Assembly: GCA_036852015.1 (NCBI GenBank)
Contig: JAANDG010000093.1
Coordinates: 1 to 64,000, forward strand
Direction: 5' to 3'
From: Pelodera strongyloides
Lineage: Eukaryota > Nematoda > Chromadorea > Rhabditida > Rhabditidae
Length of the DNA stretch: 64,000 nucleotides
The position numbers and the translations under genes are program-made. Under the pieces are notes generated by a model that did no database searches, had not been told where the DNA came from, and saw only the letters and a program-made list of their open reading frames with translations. The number at the start of each line of letters is the position of its first letter. Positions within the stretch are counted from its first letter, which is position 1. Shown here in pieces: positions 12,202-23,542 of this stretch.

Positions 12202-15200
12202 CTACTCTGTGTACGTTCCACGAAACCTTGTTCGTCTCTTGTTTTCGTCTTTCGGTTGCTCATCGTATTGTAATTCTGTAGGAATAAGGTGACATGTGGA
12301 TCTATGCAAATTTTTCCTATTTCCTGTGCGGACTACGCATTGTCTGCATTTCTTATCAGCGTCTATAATAGCTTCTTCAACTATTCCTAACTTCCACTCA
12401 TGTCTGGGTGTCGCTTGATCTTTAATGATCACAACATCTCCTTTGCGTGGTTGTGGTGGGTTCGACTTCGAATACGGCTGAAAGGAATTTGTGTGCCTTT
12501 CTTGGAGTTCTTTCAGATATTCATTCTGCCATTGATCCCATACTTCTTTTAGTGCTTTGTCGAATTCCTTAAAGTGTTTAACTGCTTCTTCCGCAGTTTT
12601 AATTGTCTGGTCTTTATACGTTCTATCGTTGAACAAATCTTTGTCAACATTAACTTGAGTAATTAGTTGTTGTCCTGGAGTTATGAAGTCTATTGGTCTA
12701 AGTATCTTAGCTTCTGGATCAGAGGAAATGTAGGTTAGTGGTCTAGAGTTCACAATAGCTTCGACTTCTGCTATTGTCGTATTGAACTGTTCTATATCCG
12801 TAAACGGGTTGTTCTCAATTTTGTATAACGCTTTCTTAGTCAGACCAACCATTTTTTCATAAACGCCTCCTTTCCACGGTGATAGTGGAGTAATAAACTT
12901 CCATTCTATACCTTTTGCCTGAAGTTTCTGATTCATCATTATAAGTTCGTCTTTATTTTCGGGATGGAACATTTTAGCTGCCAACCCGAAAGAAGTGCCA
13001 TTGTCAGAGACTATGCTCTTAGGATTTCCTCTTCTTGCGGCAAACCTTTTTAATGCATGGATGAAGTGTATTCCAGATAGACTCGTTACTATCTCTAGAT
13101 GGATAATTCTGGTAGATAGGCAGGTGAAGAGCACAATCCACCGTTTTTGTGTTTCTACTGTTCCTTCTGAATTTTTAATATGTAAGTGTAATGGTCCCAT
13201 ATAATCCACTCCTGTGTGAGCGAAGGGATTGGACATTTGTACCCTTTCTTTTTGTAGTTGAGGCATGTGTGGGTATTGGTAACTGTTTCCTGTCAATCTC
13301 TTACACCTTATGCATTTTCGTAATAGATTTTTAACTTTTTGTCTGTTTTTGGGAAACCAAAATAACTGCCTTATACTGCTTAGGGTCATAGTCATGCTTC
13401 CATGGCCTGTAGCATGGTGATGATGTTTTGTCAGCAATACGTGCAGATTGTCCTTTGGAATAATTATAATGGGGTTTTTGGAATTTTCTTCTAGGGTGGA
13501 ATTATTTATTCTACCCGTAAGTCTCCATATCCCGTTAGCGTCTTTACCAATTACGTGATTTTTGGCAATTTTATCAATATCTTTCTGATACTTGGCTTGA
13601 TGGTCTGCAATAATTAGTTTAGTTGCTACTATGTGATCAGTTGTGCTAATTATATTATTTGTGGATATTTCCTTAAGGTGTTCGGATGAATTTGGTTTCA
13701 ACTTTACTTTGTTCATCCATTTTCTACATATCTTCAGCGCTCTCGATGTTGAATTTAAGAGTCTTAGCCATGAGCTTTGGTTTTCTATGTTTACTACACT
13801 GGCATCATCAATTTCACTGATTTCTTGATCGTTGACTGAATTGACGACAAAATGGTCTATTGGTATTATCCATTTATTTCGTGACTGTTCAGGCCATTGT
13901 TCTGTTGGCATATGAATGAAGCTTGGGCCTGTGAACCAAGTTGATGATTCTAATGTTGAACTGTCAACTACTCCTTTTGTACCGAGATCAGCAGGATTGA
14001 GATCTGTTGGCACATAATGTATAGTGTGTTGAATTTTAGAACCGACTTGATCCATATTTGATCTTATTTCTTTTACTCGGTTTCTTGTAAAGGTGTCTAG
14101 TGATTGGATGTTTTTATGAATTACCCACGACAGAGCGCAAGTTGAATCACTAAATATGATCACTTCTCTAAAGTTAATATCTGATTCCTTGAGAATTGTC
14201 AGCGCTAACTTGCTAGTTGCTAGTAGCGCCATTAATTCTCCTCGCGGAATAGTCATTTTTGACATAACTGGATACAATTTACATTTACTGATTAATAAGG
14301 TTTTATCATTTTGTCCTGTTTCTTTCGATAGAACGTACGCACAAGCTGCATACCCTTTTTCTGACGCATCACCAAATATTACAAGTTTATTACCGTGTGG
14401 TAGATTTTTAAGTGTCTCGGTATTTTAATCGTAGTGGGAATTATCTTATCACAGATTCTCTGGTAGGTTTTTATGTCTTTTTCGTCCAATTTCTGATCCC
14501 ATTCGTAATTTTTAATGCATAGGTATTGTTTGAACACCTTTGCTTCTATTAGAAGTGGTGACCCAATTCCTAATGGATCAAAGTTCTTAGCGACATTTTT
14601 CCAGACTTTTCTTTTAGTATCTACACCTTCTTGTGATATTTTTATTGAAATTTCATAAGTATCTTTATGGGTATCCCATGACATTCCAAGGACTTTTTGC
14701 TTTATATCGTTAGCTCGATCTTCATCTTTAATTTGTTTATTTGTCGTGGAATCACTACTTCTATATTCTCGTAAATTCATCCCCATGTTCTTGAAGATAT
14801 TCTTGGTTGTTTTATAGATCTCGATTGCTTCGTCTGTTGAATTTGCTCCTAATATTAGATTATCAACATATATATTTCTTAATATCTTGGGTTGCCCAAG
14901 GATGTTTGTTTACCACTGTAAGGAAATATTGTATCGTCATATTTAGTAGATAAGGACTAGCATTTATCCCAAATGGTACTCTGCAGAATCGATAGGTTAC
15001 AACATTTTCAGAAGTAGTTGGCTTGTGAATATCTCTGACCCAGTAGAATCTGGTTACATCTCTGTGTGATTCTTGTAAATAGACTTGATGAAATGCTTTT
15101 TCTATGTCACTTATTATCATAAGAGGCTTATTTCTTGTTCTCAATAATAATTCAACAATGTTCGGTAATAACGATGGTCCAGTGTGTATGCAGTCGTTCA

Positions 15201-16238
15201 GTGATAGTTCTCCTTTGTAATGACTGCTTGCATCATACACAATTCTGACTTTGGTCGTCTTACTGTCTTTGACAACACAACTATGGGGTATGTAGTAGAC
15301 TGGCCCTTGTGGTAAATAGGGCGCTTCTTCTATTATACCAGTGTCTTTTGCGTTTTTATTATCTTGTCGTACTCCTCTAATCGTTCTTTACTTGTTTCGT
15401 GTAGTCGTTTCAATTGTGACATGAGTCTTTTATATGCAAGTCTTTTATTATCAGATAATTTACTTTCTTTTCCGTTGAATGGGAATTTAACATATGCCTT
15501 GTTTTCAATTATCCGCGTAGATTCTTCAAATTGTCTCATCACTTCTTGGTTGATTTCTGATTCAGCTTCTTTGTCTGGATTATCTGCAATACCAATTTGA
15601 TCTAAATCCCACATTGTTTTCAAATCAGGGTTCAGATGTTCAATCATTTCACACTTATTTACGTCGGAAATTTATAGGTTTTATACTGTCGTCGGGTGTT
15701 TTTTGGATACCACTAATACAGATTCCGAAAACAGTTTCTAATGCTATCATACCTGAAGGTAGTCTTTTGATTGTTGGGTTTTACCCAAAAGTTCGCCAAG
15801 ATGATCTTGTCCAATTAGAATGTCTACATTGTGAATCGTATCTTCATGAATGTTTTCTGGAATAGATAATTCATCCAGTTTTAAACATTGTTGGTCTTTA
15901 TTCGATAATTGGTTACAATAAAACTTCATTTGCATATCGTCTATAATTCTAATTTTCATAGTAACCGATTTGTTATGTTTTGTTATTAGTGTTATCTTTG
16001 ATAACGTGACTTGTTTATTCTGAGGTTTTCTTCCAAAAGTAGCTATGGAAGTATTTGAAATGGAACCTTTTGGAAGGTTTATATTTTCTGCTGATTTTTT
16101 ATTCATAAATGAATGTGACGCGCCTGTGTCAATAAATATAGTAAGTGGTTTTCCTGTTGTTTTTTCAATCGCTCTGCATATTAACATTTGTGTTTCAATA
16201 ATTTGGCAAACCATTGCCTTCTTTTTATTCCTTACCGG
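12202..16238 (-). pseudogene. Bel-2 pro-pol, interrupted by small indels
   Basis: Protease 16214-15750 has FIDTGASHSFM. The RT spans 15647-15333, 15240-14863 and 14870-14379, with PFGINASPYLLN and a YVDN catalytic box (second Asp replaced by Asn). RNase H begins near 14380 (IFGDASEKG, PRGELMALL). Integrase zinc residues HHHATGH and CIRCKR, core GVDYMGP, SDNGTSFG and KGGVYEKMV, and the C-terminal DUF5641-like domain are all in 14277-12202, which is open to its stop. Frame breaks lie near 15779, 15664, 15346, 14875 and 14408. Four of the five are in A-runs or a TA repeat, which suggests slippage or base-calling error. As written pol cannot be translated whole. Confidence 0.88.
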
Positions 16239-18706
16239 AAAAAATGATTCGAGGATTCTGTTGTGGATTCCTCTTCATCTGACTGATCGTTTTCGCTGTT
16301 CTGAGTTTCTTGCTCTGCAAGTAGATTGACATTATGTGTAGGCCTTCTAGAATAATTATTTTTCCAGGGTGGCGGACCACCTTCCCTCTGACTTTCTCGT
16401 GAGAAAGTCTTTTGTGAACGCCATTCTTTTTTATTTTGATTAACTTGTGTATTAGGCATGGGGCTCTTTGCATAGTGCTTCTTTGCATCTCTATCTGGCA
16501 CCGGAGACTTCTGCCATTTTACTTGCTTATGTTCCGTCGTCTGATTTGGATGGTAAGTGACGTTTGGTACATATTGCCTTTCTCTTGAGTTCTCACGAGA
16601 AGAGTGTTCTCTGCGCCATCTCTGATCTTGGTCATTTTGTCTGAAATTGTTTTGATGGAATTGTCTTTCGCGAGACGACCATCCTCGGTAGTTTGGTCTA
16701 TGAAATTTGTGGTTACCGTGAAACTTCTGTTTGTAAGTTGCTTCTTGACGTTCTGCAATACATATTTTTTCATTATGTTCCTTAGAACATAGTTTACAAT
16801 TTCCGTCTGTGCATTCTCGTGTTTGATGATCGTTTTCGAAGCACTTCTTGCACAATTGATCCCTGTGTATCCACTGGTTAAGTAGATGTTTGCTGATTTC
16901 TTTCTTACAATGTATCGTTCTGTGACCCGCTAGTTTGCATATTAAGCATGGTTTAAATGCGGCAATTTCAGTATAATAGTGATTTTTGGCCCTGTCATTG
17001 TCCGCTTTTGTCGTGATTTTATTGAATATACTTTTCAGTAACTCCTCTATTTTGTATTCCATACCTCTTTGGCGTTCTTCCTGATTGATCTGATTGACAA
17101 TTTCCCATGGAAATCTTCTTTTTATTTCCTGTCTGAACATCATATTATCAAGATTCTCGTACTTGCTTAGTCTTAGGAAGATCGCTTTCAGGTTGAAGAA
17201 CGTACTCTGAAGTCTGTGTGTTGATAAATCAGATTGAGGAATAGATGCGATTTGACTGTACAATGCTCTCTTTTTGGTAATTTCATCACCAAATTGTTCT
17301 TTGATCAGCTTTACTGCATCCTGATAACACTCTCCAGTTACTGGAAATTGTTTGATACATTCAGCCGCTTGGCCAATGCACAGTTTTTTTAGTGTAACGA
17401 ATTTTTGTATATCTGGACACGGTTGTGAGTTAATCATTGCGTCAAATTGTTCCCAGAACCCATCGAAAGATTCAGGGCTACCGTCAAACTGTGGAATTTC
17501 GATTTGTACTAATGATTTATCAAGTTTCCATTCGCACGTTGTCTGTGTTTGGATTCTCGGAGTTTTGATCGGTGCTAATGGGTATGGGGTGGATGCCAAT
17601 TGCGGTGCCCAATTGCTGCCTGTAGGTGTAAGCTGAATGGATTGTGGATGATTCGGATAAGGAGTTTGGTTTAACATTCTATCAGCATATTCTCGTGGTT
17701 GATTTCTTACAATTCTCTCCCTTCTGAGGGGTGTGTGGTGTTGTACTGTATTAGTACCATTTGGCGTATCTCTGGAGCGTTCGGTAGGTAAATCACTGAG
17801 CTCGTATGCAATTGTACACGACAAAAGTTCTCTAACGATCACCTTGAAAGCTGCAACGCACTTTGTTACTTTGATGATAAGATCTACACCATTTGAACGT
17901 AAAAAATAATCCCAATACTGCACATTGTTATTTTGTGCAATTTCATCAACGTTGGTGAGTTTTTCCTGCATTTTTTCCAATGTCTTTATCTCGTCTTTTA
18001 GTTTTTTATGAACACTCTTCCTTGTTCTTTCACTTAAATTACTCACTTGTAAATTTTCATATACGTCCAATTGGTATTCGGACTCTTCCAACTGCTCGCT
18101 AACCTTCTTAATTGTTTTGTCACAGCCTTTTTTGAACGTTTCGAATCTTTCTCTACTTTCAGAAGTACTCCTGGTCCTTTGCGAGGATCTATTTTTCCGT
18201 GACTCTCTCTTTCTGTAATGACTGGACTGGGATTTTTCATCAGAACTCTGCCCATTTTCTTTGTCTAAGCTTATGTCATAGGCTGTTTTATTTTTCGAAC
18301 AGCGTCTCGTCGTTCTATCTCTTTCATCTGATTGTCTAGGAACTTCGATTAGTATTTCAGTAGTAGCGTCCTTCTCTTTCGTTCGTTTCTCTGCCTTACA
18401 CGCTTTTACTTTAGTCTTGCTCACTTTCACTTTATCTCGAGAAAGAAATGAAATGAGATTATTTTCAGAAGATGAGGATGAGGATAAGAATTGATAAGGT
18501 TTGAGATGAGTTTGTGGGAGTGGGACTCCCGTGTGACCTCCTGTTAGGTCACCCTGGCTATGACCACCTGTTAGGTCATCCTGGTATGCGACCACCTGAT
18601 AGGTCGCCCTGGTACCAGCTATCATTGGTGAACTACCACTGATAGCTGGGGGGTAAATAGGGTTCGGTTTACTTGCGGTCGCCATAATTGAACTCGAAGA
18701 GTCCAA
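16232..18706 (-). CDS. Bel-2 gag polyprotein
   Basis: One open frame of 824 codons. ATG 18706 lies in the LTR; a second in-frame ATG at 18685 lies at the primer-binding site, so either could start translation. Residues about 100-215 are Ser/Lys/Arg-rich. About 395-560 is the BEL/Pao gag domain (VQIEIPQFDGSPESFDGFW). About 600-655 has Cys/His knuckles (CLICKLAGHRTIHC, CKKCFENDHQTREC). The C-terminus is Arg/Gln-rich, then acidic (QSDEEESTTESSNHFFR). It should build the retrotransposon particle and package RNA. No internal stop was found. It ends at TAA 16232-16234, just after the frameshift heptamer. Confidence 0.9.
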   Translation of the reverse strand: MDSSSSIMATASKPNPIYPPAISGSSPMIAGTRATYQVVAYQDDLTGGHSQGDLTGGHTGVPLPQTHLKPYQFLSSSSSSENNLISFLSRDKVKVSKTKVKACKAEKRTKEKDATTEILIEVPRQSDERDRTTRRCSKNKTAYDISLDKENGQSSDEKSQSSHYRKRESRKNRSSQRTRSTSESRERFETFKKGCDKTIKKVSEQLEESEYQLDVYENLQVSNLSERTRKSVHKKLKDEIKTLEKMQEKLTNVDEIAQNNNVQYWDYFLRSNGVDLIIKVTKCVAAFKVIVRELLSCTIAYELSDLPTERSRDTPNGTNTVQHHTPLRRERIVRNQPREYADRMLNQTPYPNHPQSIQLTPTGSNWAPQLASTPYPLAPIKTPRIQTQTTCEWKLDKSLVQIEIPQFDGSPESFDGFWEQFDAMINSQPCPDIQKFVTLKKLCIGQAAECIKQFPVTGECYQDAVKLIKEQFGDEITKKRALYSQIASIPQSDLSTHRLQSTFFNLKAIFLRLSKYENLDNMMFRQEIKRRFPWEIVNQINQEERQRGMEYKIEELLKSIFNKITTKADNDRAKNHYYTEIAAFKPCLICKLAGHRTIHCKKEISKHLLNQWIHRDQLCKKCFENDHQTRECTDGNCKLCSKEHNEKICIAERQEATYKQKFHGNHKFHRPNYRGWSSRERQFHQNNFRQNDQDQRWRREHSSRENSRERQYVPNVTYHPNQTTEHKQVKWQKSPVPDRDAKKHYAKSPMPNTQVNQNKKEWRSQKTFSRESQREGGPPPWKNNYSRRPTHNVNLLAEQETQNSENDQSDEEESTTESSNHFFR
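16238..16244 (-). promoter_or_regulatory. Predicted -1 ribosomal frameshift heptamer, T TTT TTC
   Basis: In the gag frame the minus strand reads CAT TTT TTC CGG TAA. T TTT TTC fits the X XXY YYZ slip rule. After a -1 slip, reading goes on as PVRNKKKAMV directly into the protease ORF, bypassing the gag stop four bases downstream of the heptamer. A downstream RNA structure was not worked out. Confidence 0.7.
18667..18684 (-). promoter_or_regulatory. Bel-2 primer-binding site overlapping a gag start codon
   Basis: TGGCGACCGC follows the 5' LTR directly. TGGCGACC is a known primer-binding type in BEL elements and suggests tRNA-Arg. The preceding LTR base makes this ATGGCG, so the site is also read as MATASK in the gag frame. 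Confidence 0.7.
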
Positions 18707-19289
18707 CCGATGGAAATAACAGTAAAGTCCGAAATCTATTTATTGGCTCAAGAGTGTAAGGCAATGTGTTGTTGAACGGTAGTTGTTGAGTCCGTCGGGG
18801 ATGGGGGGCTCCGGGCCTCTCTGCCAACACCCAAACGTCGGGAAGTTTCTTCTTCTCTTCGACGTTGGCCACTCGTACCAGCACGTCCTTGGTCACACTA
18901 ACCACTGCCTATCCACAGGCGAAGGGACCAGTTTTTGCTCGGCTCTGTCAACCGGGATCAGACTTGAGGTGCTGTCAGACCGAGGCAGTTTATAGGGATT
19001 CTGCCAACTTGTGCGGGTATTTTAGAGAGGACGCCCGCCTCTGTGTAGCCTCTGTAGACGACTTCGGGTAAAATACCTTAGACTAGCTTTCGCTTCGTCT
19101 CCAGTTGTTACCATACTCTCCATTCTTAGCTGAGAGTATTTATACTTAAGTTAGCACTCTAATAAAGTCGTTATTTCCTGTTACTTGCGTAACCAACGTC
19201 ATATTAGACACTAGCAATAAGGTATGTTTTGGAATACGTTTCTCTTGTAATTCTATATGTTTCGATAGTTGCAACGTATAGTTGCAACA
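18685..19289 (-). repeat. Bel-2 5' LTR
   Basis: 605 bp. On the coding strand it begins TGTTGCAACTATACG and ends TTCAATTA. The gag ORF opens inside it at ATG 18706, with the last seven codons of LTR encoding MDSSSSI. Confidence 0.93.
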
Positions 19290-19816
19290 TCACTTATTAT
19301 CTCGAGTAGATTGTATGTACCGTACCCATATAGTTTAGGATTAATTTTCCTTCCTCACTTCGGAGGATTAACGTTGATTATTATTCTTGTAGTAGCTCTA
19401 TGAGTTTGGCCTAGCGCCGTATTTACCCTGACAGTAAAGGGGTCCTAATTTATATTATTCTTCTCCGCATCGTCGTCATCGGATACGTACGTTTATACCT
19501 GAAAGGTTCCTTATCTATTGCTCTCCCACTTTGCTATTCTTTGTAGGTTCTTGTTAGACTTTATTAGCACTTACACAACTCAGGCTTGAGGACCCGACGT
19601 AAGGGCCCAAGTGACCGCTGGACCGAGTAAGTAAACCGGCCAGTGTAGGTTAGACTGTGACGTAAGCAGCACCTAATTGTCTTTGAGATTGTTTCCTATT
19701 GTGCTCATTGTCTTATTGAATCTCTTGCTAGCTATTGTTAGTGCAATAATAAACCTTATTATATACACCGGTTGTATACTGGACTTCGGGTCGAAGACTG
19801 CATTACAGTTTTTATA
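19290..19816 (+). repeat. Bel-1 3' LTR, second piece (with TCACT duplication)
   Basis: 19290-19294 repeats TCACT of 11347-11351. 19295-19816 is the remaining 522 bp of the LTR, so both pieces total exactly 594 bp. It is followed by ATAAC (19817-19821), the target duplication of Bel-1. Confidence 0.92.
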
Positions 19817-19821
19817 ATAAC

Positions 19822-21148
19822 TATTATAATAATGTAATAATAATTTATTGACACATTATATAAAATATATAAGTGTGCATCATATAAATGATGATGATAA
19901 GAAGGTTGGCTATTCAAACGGATATTCATTGGCTAACGGCTATTGGCTATTCTAACTATTCAAACGCTTTGGTCAAAAAATCCCATTTGTTCCTCACCCG
20001 GTGGTAAATACTACTCTGACAGTAGGGTCGAAACGAGCCTATTTCCGAAATAAGCATGGCTTTCTCCAATTATCTTTGTGTTAAATCTAATTTTCCTCAC
20101 CGTTCTTATTTAGTTTCTATGTTAATTCTGTTCAGTCACGCGTTTCACGATGACTTTGAAGAAACATAGATAAAAAACATAACAATTTTATCAGCAAGAA
20201 AGCCAAACAAATAAAACAAAAACGTAACAAAGTAAAATAGAATCACTCTCGAAAGCATGAAATATATACATACAGGTGAGCAATATAACAAACAACTCTA
20301 TAACAAAGACTAACAAAATGATGGTGATATTCGCTATATAACGGCGGAATAAGAAACACGCATTGAGACAACAGATTAAAGCTGATATTCATTCAATATT
20401 GAACCCAGTGATGAAAATAAAAGAAGGCATATTATGCGAAAAAAAATCACGCATTAAGAAAACTGATAGCCTAAGGATCGGACTCACTCATAAACTATAG
20501 CAATAGATAGAATGCTAAAAGATCACGTAACACATAAATCAAAACGTAGAAAGTAATTAAAAGCAGCTAGAGCCTTTTCTTAATCGGAATTACGGGGGAA
20601 AAAAGCCACCACTAGCCTAGCTTAGAAAACATAGCAAACAAAATTTTTTTGATTGGATGGAAATCGAAGAGGTTCAGGACAATGCAAAATGGTTGAATTG
20701 TCGCTCATTACTATCATTCAACATTAAATGAGCTTCTATTATAATCATTATTCTAGATAATTTAGGATATCTAAGGATGTTTATGTCGATAAGAATAATG
20801 CACATGAAACCTATTACTAACTTTCTAGTTAAAATAGTTGTTCTTACTTTCAGTAAACGATTGCCGAATACCATTAACATGCGATAATTAATATTGGAGC
20901 TTCAAGTTAGGTAACTTTACGCTCATCTAAAGAGTTGTTGCTTGCCTATATTGCCTCTACATAATTGAGTATTATACCTGAATAACACAGAGTGTAATAA
21001 TTGAACGAGAGCTCCGCTTTGTTGTAAAATAACAAAAAAATAAATAAACCGTGTTGTAAAATGCTCCATTTCATTGGGTACTCCATTTCTATGTGCGCTC
21101 ATTTACTGTGGGCGGAGGAAGCCGGGAAACAGAGAGTTGCTGCGACGC
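19822..21148. other. No recognised gene, AT-rich
   Basis: Between Bel-1 and gene A. A short TTGGCTATTC-type direct repeat occurs at about 19905-19965. I see no exon structure or RNA gene. Confidence 0.5.
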
Positions 21149-22611
21149 CTAAAGAGGTTTCACACACTTTAGAATTGTAACTTCGGGGATGCTACTACTG
21201 AAAAGGACTTGAAAACTACTATATTGAAATTTGTTAAGCGTATAAATGAAACAAATGCTAAATGCATCTGCAGCAGTATTATCACAGCACAGGTAAGGCA
21301 ATAAAATGATCACCTTGCATTGCGTGTAGACTCAGAAATCATGTGTCTGCGAACGATCTGGAGACGATCATCATCGACTGTCTGCAGAAAGATCAGTTAT
21401 AATTTCATTAAAATTGGTCAAAAGTACAATAAGCAAGATAGCGTACGAACAGTGAAATTCATTTGTAGTTAATTCTCGATGATTGAACATCTACGAAAAA
21501 AATGAACTAATGTACTTCTACGAATAACGGATACGCAAAAATGGAAAGAAAGTTGTTGCCTACCTTATGCTCGTAGGCATAATGAAATATGCATTTCTTC
21601 ACAGCATAAATTGGTTGCGCTTTTAGGAGGAGAAATGCAGCCTTCGCTTCCATAGTGTTCTCCCTTCTTGCCTCCAGACCCAATTGCCATATGCCATGCA
21701 TAACCTGTAAAACACAAAGTAAGCACTTAGAAAAACGCAGTATATACATCGAAACAATATAAAGATGAGACACTTAGTAATTAGAAACGGGTGTTTGCAA
21801 AAATGACCGGAAGAATAAATATGCCCGGGAATACAATTATTTTTCTGCGGTTCTGAACTTATCGTAGGTTATCTTAATAGGCACATACCCGGGCTTTGCA
21901 CGGGCAACGGACCGACGGATCGCGGATGAACAGTCGCTGAAAAGATAGAACGTCATGAAAGTAGCTTCAATAAAACATTCATCGAACGTCCTACAGTCAT
22001 TTGATTTTCAGTTGATCATACAGTGACATCTCATGGCTTTACATCTACGCTATATATTTTCATTTTTGTATGCACTTGGTAAATACAATTGTACTATTTC
22101 ACAGAATGCGTTGGAATTTTTTTTAGATACATGAAAAAAAGACAGATACACACACCTCCATCTGTCTCATTTTTGTAGCGTCCGTGAACATAGTGAAAAA
22201 ACTGGACAGATCTGAGATGTCAGGATATTTGGTGGATCCCCTGACTCGGCGCACATATCTAACCAACTTGGCAACTTTGCAACCGCTACTCGGGTGCCCC
22301 TCCTTGTTGAAATAAGGGAGCTTTCTGAGTTGAAGCTTTGATTTCCACATTTCGTACGCCACCTTCCAATAATTCTCGTCGAATAAAAGTCGACCAAAGT
22401 GCCTCTCCACATCGTTCCAGCACCGAAAGATAGGCGGGTGCGGCACAGTGCCCGTGAGGAGGCTCCAATATTTAAGAACGGTTGCTGCTTCAACATTTGT
22501 ACAGGATGAATACGGAGTAGTCTTGAAACAACCAAGACGGTAGGCAACTTTTTCCGCCAGAGCCGTTTTGTAGTTCTCCAGTTCACGTACTGGGGGCGCA
22601 AATTCAGCCAT
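21149..22611 (-). CDS. Gene A: unknown protein, paralogue of gene B, 5 exons
   Basis: Exons, high to low: 22611-22156, 21936-21889, 21704-21564, 21381-21314, 21197-21149. The model gives 253 residues. ATG 22611 is one base after TTACAG, a likely trans-splice acceptor. The first exon has the stretches YWKVAYEMWKSKLQLRKLPYF and YPDISDLSSFF, matching IWKDQLQIREIPYF and YPSIDDLQDFS of gene B. Intron phases (0,0,0,2) are the same in both. The second exon holds CPCKAR, matching CPCVAK. I recognise no domain, signal peptide or membrane segment; the protein looks soluble and helical. The short last exon is the least certain part. Function unknown. Confidence 0.7.
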
Positions 22612-23542
22612 GCTGTAATCAAACAGGTTAACAAAGCAACACCTTAACTTAAACAAAGCACTGATATTACCGGTGAAGAAAGCAAGACGAAGATTTGCGA
22701 AGGAAAAGGATCTTACACAAACGGGAACTTCACGATTGGTTCACGATTTGACGCATTGTCTAAAAAACAGGTTTCTATCTGCAGCCTTACCAAAAGAGCT
22801 AAAGAGTTGATGGATCAAATTAGGTAAATGGCTGTTTTGCACAATGTTTAAAGGTCCAGTGGGTATTTTCTTGGAAAAAACGAGCGTGAACAAATTACAG
22901 TAATCATGTGCTCATGGAGCACGCCGAAGATATCACCTGATAACAGTAACAAAATCAATTTATGAAGACAAAATGCAACAAGATTGGACAGACAGGGGCA
23001 TTTTTGTTCGGAGGTATACAAAAAAATCTGCCACTCGTTCAGCAAATTCGACAAAGGAAATCATGTTGCGTTCTCTTGAAAAAAAACAGATCCTTTATGA
23101 AAAGATGGGAGAATAGTGAATGTGCAAGCGTAAGTACATTGTTAGAGGAAAAATACATCGAGGTCATCTAAAACGAAAACAATTCGCAGCCGGGGTAAGC
23201 GTCTCGTTTAATAGTCTCCTGAATACGTATGCTCCTCAGAACGTCACCCTTTCACATGAGTTTACGGACAAGTGGTAAAGAAGCACCTCCCGCACAAATA
23301 GTATATTGATCAAGTAACGAAAATTAACGAAGAATTAAACCTATGAATATGTTTTCTGATAAACACTCTAAGAAGGAAAAAAATTGAGCTATCTACCCGG
23401 TACGAAAACATGAGAGTTTTGCGTCTGTGCTAGAGCCAAGGTACATTATTAGAGGAAGACAGCGCATCGAGGTGGTAGTAAATCGAGAAATAAAGTGAAT
23501 TCTGGTAAAATATCACCAAGCTGAATGTGCATCATGTAAGAT
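22612..23542. other. Intergenic, no recognised feature
   Basis: Upstream of gene A and before segment R1. AT-rich with scattered stops in all frames. Confidence 0.45.

Larger units (their letters stand above)
11352..19289 (-). mobile_element. Bel-2: near-complete BEL/Pao LTR retrotransposon
   Basis: 7,938 bp, inserted in the Bel-1 3' LTR with the 5-bp target duplication TCACT on both sides. LTRs are 11352-11956 and 18685-19289 (605 bp each, about six differences). Minus-strand order is LTR, PBS, gag, -1 shift, protease, RT, RNase H, integrase, LTR. Gag is fully open. Pol is interrupted only by short indels, so the copy is young. Confidence 0.95.
552..19816 (+). mobile_element. Bel-1: BEL/Pao-type LTR retrotransposon, split by two nested insertions
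   Basis: The 5' LTR is 552-1145. The 3' LTR is in two pieces, 11280-11351 and 19295-19816. Both add up to 594 bp and differ at about 8 positions (1.3%). The element is flanked by the 5-bp duplication ATAAC. Gag carries the DUF1759-like block (PEFDGNPEHW, near 2130) and Cys/His knuckles typical of BEL/Pao. No protease, reverse transcriptase or integrase motif was found in its own internal DNA (1146-5623 plus about 11104-11279, roughly 4.65 kb), so it looks non-autonomous. The Gypsy element and Bel-2 are later insertions. Confidence 0.9.
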
